A stretch of 64,000 bases of DNA from Datnioides undecimradiatus. Lineage: Eukaryota; Chordata; Actinopteri; Lobotiformes; Datnioididae. The position numbers and the translations under genes were made by a program. Under the pieces are notes generated by a model, which did not search any database, was not told the origin of the DNA, and worked only from the letters and a program-made list of their open reading frames with translations. The stretch is from NCBI GenBank assembly GCA_008933995.1, contig WARS01000033.1, positions 1,738,501-1,802,500 on the forward strand, given 5' to 3'. Positions 59,902-64,000 of this stretch are shown here, in pieces (the first letter of the stretch is position 1; the number at the start of each line of letters is the position of its first letter).

Positions 59902-62716
59902 CTGAAAGACAGAAAGAGGTGCGCACAATGATTATTCAGAACACAAACCTATTAATGTTAATGCAGCTAAAAATCCTGTTTTTTTCTAATTGCTAGTGGT
60001 TTGACTCCTCATGTTCCTGCAGCGACGCACAACGCAACCATAGGCAATGGTCAAAAGTGCAACAAACTAAGAGTCTCATTATGCTCTCCTGATTCTCTTT
60101 ATAACCTTTACTGGAGTCCATATGAATAAAGTCGACCAGTGTGTGCATGATAATTTCAGCTCAAACTTAAATTTAAAACTCTGGGTGTCTTTCTCCATGG
60201 GTTTTTGCATGTGTGGTTGTCTTTGTATTGTTTTAATCCAAAACTGCAGTTGGTGCTCTGCTTGTCTCAGAGTCTGTGCATCATTTGGACCCTAGTGTAT
60301 CCCCGATTCTAGGCAGGTTTACATTAGAGACAGGCGTTTATTTCACACTCTTCAGTAGGAATGTGCCTATGTGTTTGACCTGGTGCCACTTGGCCTGTTA
60401 ATTTTTGGTTTGCTGTCAACATAAACCCACTTTAATTCATCACTGCAGCATTTGAGTGGACCTAATTGCTTTATCTGTTAGTAAGGCTTTCATTGTCAAA
60501 TAGTGTGAGTTGTAAGAACTGAGACGTAACTTGCACTGTTTCATTGTAACTTCAGAAGAACTACTTCTGTCTAATGATCTTACCACAAAATACAGTTTGG
60601 CTGAGACATTAACACATAAACACACTAAACAATGGTGTTGGTAAATGGACTGTACATGTAGAGCAGTTTCTAATCTTCTGACCACTCAGAGCGTCTTTAC
60701 AATATGTGTCAGCATTCACCTGTTCACATACATTCACACACTATTAGCAGCTGCTTATTAGAAAGGAAACTAACATTCATACTCATTCATGGATGGAACC
60801 ACTACTGGGAGCAATTTGGGGTTCAGTGTCTTTACTGGGAATACTCCAGCATGCAACTCAGAGGAGCCAGTGATGGAACTGCAAATCCTCTGGTGGGTGG
60901 ACAGCCTTCTCTACCTCTGTGCCACAGCCACCACATTCATCAAAGCCATTGAATTTATTACATTAAAGAGATGGAAATTTATATTATGCTTAACTGGTAT
61001 GTACTGACTCATGCTGCGCTTTAACCCGCCATCCTCCTTCAGTTCCTTTAATTTTGGTGTTGTGGAGCAGACAGCAGCATGCCCTTCCAATAATAAATGC
61101 AAAGTCTCATAAGGCAGCCAAAATGAAAAACAATGAACTGCCCAGTCACAGCCTGGAAACAGAGCTTAGTGTCAGTGACATGAGCTGATGGCAACTACAC
61201 ATAAAAGGTATGCATCTGTGACTTGGTGGTGACTTGGCTATCTGATTCCTTATTTTACTTTCTTTAGAGGGTCCCAAAAAACAGGACTGGGAGATTTTCC
61301 TGAACTCACCATGGACATCCTCCTCCCACTGGCTGGAGGTGGGGGGGTCACGATTGGACTCTCTCCCTGGTTGAGGTGCTGGGCCTCGATGTCTGTTCCA
61401 CTCTGAGAATCAGTGCTGTCAGATGGAGTGGCCAGTTTGCCTTCCGACAGTCCTCGTGACATAAAACTGCACTTCCTTGCTGTAGGGTAGTGGTCGCTCT
61501 CTGGAGAATCGCTCATGTCACTGAGTTCCTTACAAACACTAACTCTGCTCTGCTTCCTCTGGGGGTTTCTCAAGGTTGCAGGGATTTCCATGTGGCCAGC
61601 CATCAGTGTGGGTCGAGGTCCTGGGTACTGCGGCTGGACTGAGCTGTGAGGTCCATTTGACTCATCGCTGCTGCATGAGGGCTTCCTGTTCTCCAGAGTG
61701 TAGCGTCGCTCCACAGCCCCCAGCTGCTGTAAACCCTGGATGTCAACTTGGCTTGGCGGGTATGTCTGTGCTGGCTGCTGATTAGAGCCATTGGCTACCT
61801 CCTGATGCTGAGGGCCCACTGGTGCCAAATTCAAAGTCTCCCCACGAGCATCAGACACAACAGAGCAGGTCATCTGTGTGAGCTGCATCAACCTTTGTGG
61901 TGACGAGTTAGTGAGCACACAAACCTGCTGCACCATGGAGTTTTTCTTCGACCTGTACACACTGTCATCATCTCCATATTTGTATCCATATAAACTTTGC
62001 TTGATCTTCTTCACGCCCAGATGGAAAATTTCCAGGAGGTTAAGGAATAAAGAAACTCCGGCAATTACCAGCATGAAAACCATGAAAATGTTCTTCTCTG
62101 TTGGCCTTGACACAAAACAATCAACGCTGTTGGGACAAGGCAACCTTTCACATTTGTAGAGAGGAGACAGTCCAATGCCGTACAGAGCACACTGGCCTAT
62201 TATAAAACCCACTTCCACAACAGATCTTGTTAAGATATGAAAAACATATGTGCGCAGCAAGGAGCCTCTAAGGGGAGCTTTCCTCACCTTCTTCTGTTCA
62301 TCTAGTTTCCTGAGCTCTCGCTCAATTCTCTTGTGGTCCTCCTGGACAGGGTCTGTGCCTTCCAGCTCAGCTTTCAGACAGGCTTTCTTCCTGTGCCTCT
62401 CCTTCTCAAGGGTCCTCAAACGGTACAGTGCATGCCCCATGTAGACCAATGACGGAGAGGACACGAAGATGATCTGCAGGACCCAGTAACGGATAAGGGA
62501 GATGGGGAAAGCCTGGTCATAGCAGACGTTCTTGCAGCCAGGTTGCTCTGTGTTGCAAACAAACTCACTCTGCTCATCATCCCAGACGTCCTCCGCCGCA
62601 ACGCCGAGCACAAGCATCCGGAAAATGAAGAGGATTGTGAGCCAAATCTTCCCTACAATGGTGGAGTGAATGTGGACCTCTTCTAAGATACTCCCTAATA
62701 AGTTCCAATCCCCCAT
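59863..62716 (-). CDS. gja10: gja10, gap-junction alpha-10 connexin (Cx57/Cx62 type), two coding exons
   Basis: The proposed coding sequence joins 62716-61310 and 59901-59863 on the minus strand, giving 469 + 12 = 481 residues. Connexins form six-subunit hemichannels in the plasma membrane that dock into gap junctions; GJA10 orthologues are best known from retinal horizontal cells. If the intron is ignored, the open frame runs on to 61250 for 488 residues, but the last 19 of those do not resemble the family, whereas the spliced tail does. The gene lies tail to tail with bach2, as in the human 6q15 order. The 5' UTR and promoter were not identified. Splicing of the tail is inference; the main exon is certain. 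Confidence 0.85.
59902..61309 (-). other. gja10: gja10 intron (1,408 bases, inferred)
   Basis: It runs from the GTGAGT donor at 61309 to the TTTCAG acceptor at 59902 on the minus strand. It contains the interspersed repeat at 60640-60930 in opposite orientation and otherwise unremarkable AT-rich sequence. Confidence 0.65.
60640..60930 (+). repeat. common teleost interspersed repeat inside the gja10 intron
   Basis: It begins GGTAAATGGACTGTACATGT, passes through GACCACTCAGAGCG and CATTCACCTGTTCACATACA, then GAGCAATTTGGGGTTCAGTG, and ends CTACCTCTGTGCCACAGCC. I recognise these blocks in this order from a very abundant fish repeat, often seen as a spurious frame in fish annotations. Family name not assigned. 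Confidence 0.8.
61310..62716 (-). CDS. gja10: gja10 main coding exon (connexin channel domain and cytoplasmic tail)
   Basis: Translation from ATG at 62716 begins [19 protein letters not shown], the standard connexin N-terminus. There are four membrane spans (about 21-40, 76-97, 152-175 and 209-234). Extracellular loop 1 has Cys54, 61 and 65 (C-x6-C-x3-C) and loop 2 has Cys189, 194 and 200 (C-x4-C-x5-C), the six docking cysteines of the family. The short charged cytoplasmic loop (104-148) and the sequence [15 protein letters not shown] match my memory of GJA10 better than any other connexin. The long tail is polar and Ser/Pro-rich, with phosphorylation-type RRMSM at its end. The frame meets a strong donor (ATG|GTGAGT) at 61310/61309. 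Confidence 0.95.
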
Positions 62717-63238
62717 CTTCTGTCATATTATTATTATTATCTGTCAATGAATAAAGAAGCAAACAAGTACTTTGTGGGTTTTTCATCAAATGCAAAGTCA
62801 AAATTGCAATACAAAGGATTTTACTTACATGTTTTCTAGGGTCCTTATCTCAGGTGTTTTAGCATAAAGCCATTATAGAAGAGCAGATTAATTTGCAGAG
62901 ACATCGGGGCTCATTTGTCGTCCCTTGACGAGAGACAAGACCCCACTGTGCAGTGTGGCTGACACTATTTCAATGCTGTTGCAAACTAGGACTTTGGTTT
63001 GAAGCCATTGATCAACCACATGGTCCTATAATGCCCTGAGGTTAGTTTCATCCTACCACTTTTAACAGGACACTACACTGGAAATAGCACCAACTGAGAT
63101 GTCAATATACAGCCATGAACAATGTGTTCAATTTCCTTGCTAATACAGTAAAATAGTGTGTAATAGTGGCCTTTCAGCCTCATGGCAAAAGTTTGGTGTT
63201 TGTCCCTGTGCTCTTTCCATACAACAGTGTCCTCACAG
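62717..63238. other. gja10 5' flank
   Basis: Directly upstream of the gja10 ATG is an (ATT)n run (about 62727-62741). No convincing TATA box, CpG island or 5' exon is visible, so the start of the transcript is unknown. An acceptor just upstream of the ATG would be usual for connexins, but only a poor one (ATGACAG) is present. Confidence 0.4.
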
Positions 63239-63368
63239 CCAGCACCATAAAGAAATGGTTTCCCAGATTGATGAGGCAGAACCTGACTGCCTGAACAGAA
63301 CCATGACCTCAGCCCCAACCAAACCTTCAAGACGTCCAGCACCTTCTGCACGAGGTGCAAAACTGAAG
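63239..63368 (+). CDS. possible internal or first coding exon of an unidentified + strand gene
   Basis: A pyrimidine-rich stretch ending TGTCCTCACAG (63238) is followed by an open frame that stops at a near-perfect donor, AAG|GTGAGT, at 63369. The frame gives about 43 residues ending in MTSAPTKPSRRPAPSARGAK-LK, a basic Pro/Ser-rich segment. A weaker acceptor at 63266 would give a 34-codon phase-0 exon, and an ATG at 63300 (ACCATGA context) could be a start. I do not recognise the protein. In human the next gene beyond GJA10 is CASP8AP2, whose N-terminus does not look like this. No second exon is visible in the remaining 630 bases. It may be an incomplete neighbouring gene or a chance open frame. 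Confidence 0.35.
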
Positions 63369-63479
63369 GTGAGTCAAACATGACCACCCAAGGTCAGAGC
63401 TGAGCTTCACTGAAGCTCCCTGCAGACCAGTGGAGGCTGTTAGAGCAGCATAATGATGCTTGTTGTTTATAATAATATT

Positions 63480-63935
63480 AGATTCATTTATTAGTCCTAC
63501 ACCGGGGAAAAAATATTCACACGTGGGTAATACATTGGTTGACAGTAATTGACTATTTAAAATATGAGAATACAACTTTGTGGTACTTGTACTCCACTCA
63601 AGTATTCCTGTTAGGTTACTTAATTCATCTACCTCACCACATTTGAGAAGGAAATATGGAAATTTGTATAATATATTAATCATATATATAAATAGACAGA
63701 TTATTATTATTATTAGATAGCATTTTCTAATTCCTTTTTTCATTATCTGGTTACTGGAGATGCCTTAGCAAGTGTTGGAAACCACTGGATTAAACTAGCT
63801 AACTGCATAATTCAAACTAGCTCCACCTGAGGTAACATTGATTAACAGTCTAATAATGTCTATTTCTAGGAATGTACTCGTTTATTTTGGTAACAATATT
63901 TCTGTACTTCTCTGTAGGATTTTGAATACAGAGCT
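63480..63935. repeat. degenerate teleost TACTTGTACTCCACT-type repeat
   Basis: TGGTACTTGTACTCCACTCA (about 63581-63600) and TTCTGTACTTCTCTGTAGGA with GATTTTGAATACAGAGCTTT (about 63900-63937) recall the two halves of a widespread fish repeat containing ACTTTTACTTGAGTAGGATT. The middle is unrecognisable, so the boundaries are loose. Confidence 0.4.
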
Positions 63936-64000
63936 TTAACTCATGCTAATCAATAATTGTATGATTATTAGACATGTTTCATGAATGTATATTGGCTTGA

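Noticed and set aside
60704-61007. Two overlapping frames with protein-like look in the gja10 intron
   Set aside because: They fall in a common fish interspersed repeat that often gives spurious predicted proteins.
61250-61309. Read-through end of the gja10 frame as the true C-terminus
   Set aside because: It begins at a strong donor and does not resemble other GJA10 tails; kept only as an alternative.
1-64000. CRISPR arrays, tRNA/rRNA genes, bacterial operons, or intact transposase or reverse-transcriptase genes
   Set aside because: I looked for regularly spaced repeats, cloverleaf-like genes and long enzyme frames and found none.

Overview
The window looks like nuclear DNA from a ray-finned (probably percomorph) fish. 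It has vertebrate exon/intron structure with GT-AG boundaries, long introns, abundant CA/GT microsatellites, and several interspersed repeat families that I recognise from memory as common in teleosts. There are no operons, bacterial genes, CRISPR arrays or rRNA/tRNA genes. These family assignments come from reading the sequence and from memory; no search was run.

Two protein-coding genes are secure. The first is bach2, a BTB-bZIP (CNC family) transcriptional repressor, on the + strand. Four coding exons (27613-27855, 39567-41066, 50203-50409, 51952-52461) are all joined in phase 0 and give an 819-residue protein with an N-terminal BTB domain and a CNC-type bZIP near the C-terminus. The second is gja10, a Cx57/Cx62-type connexin, on the - strand. 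Its main coding exon is 61310-62716, and a 12-codon terminal exon at 59863-59901 very probably completes the C-terminus. The two genes are tail to tail, as BACH2 and GJA10 also lie side by side on human chromosome 6q15.

Layout. 1-27600: noncoding DNA, inferred to be the 5' intron(s) or upstream region of bach2, with microsatellites, degenerate repeats, AP-1/MARE-like sites and one stretch resembling a conserved noncoding element. 27601-52461: bach2 coding exons separated by introns of about 11.7, 9.1 and 1.5 kb. 52462 to about 58450: bach2 3' UTR and downstream flank, with two short TA-flanked inverted-repeat elements and two candidate poly(A) signals. About 58576-58931: a possible solo LTR. 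59863-62716: gja10, whose single visible coding intron carries a teleost interspersed repeat. 63239-63368: one exon-like stretch on the + strand that may belong to an unidentified neighbouring gene.

bach2 makes a MAF-partnered repressor of MARE/AP-1-type sites (B- and T-cell differentiation in mammals), and gja10 makes a gap-junction channel best known from retinal horizontal cells. No functional link between them is implied; their adjacency is synteny. I found no convincing new biological system. The most useful leads are the split gja10 C-terminus, clustered TGAGTCA sites upstream of the bach2 coding exons, and the orphan exon at the right end.
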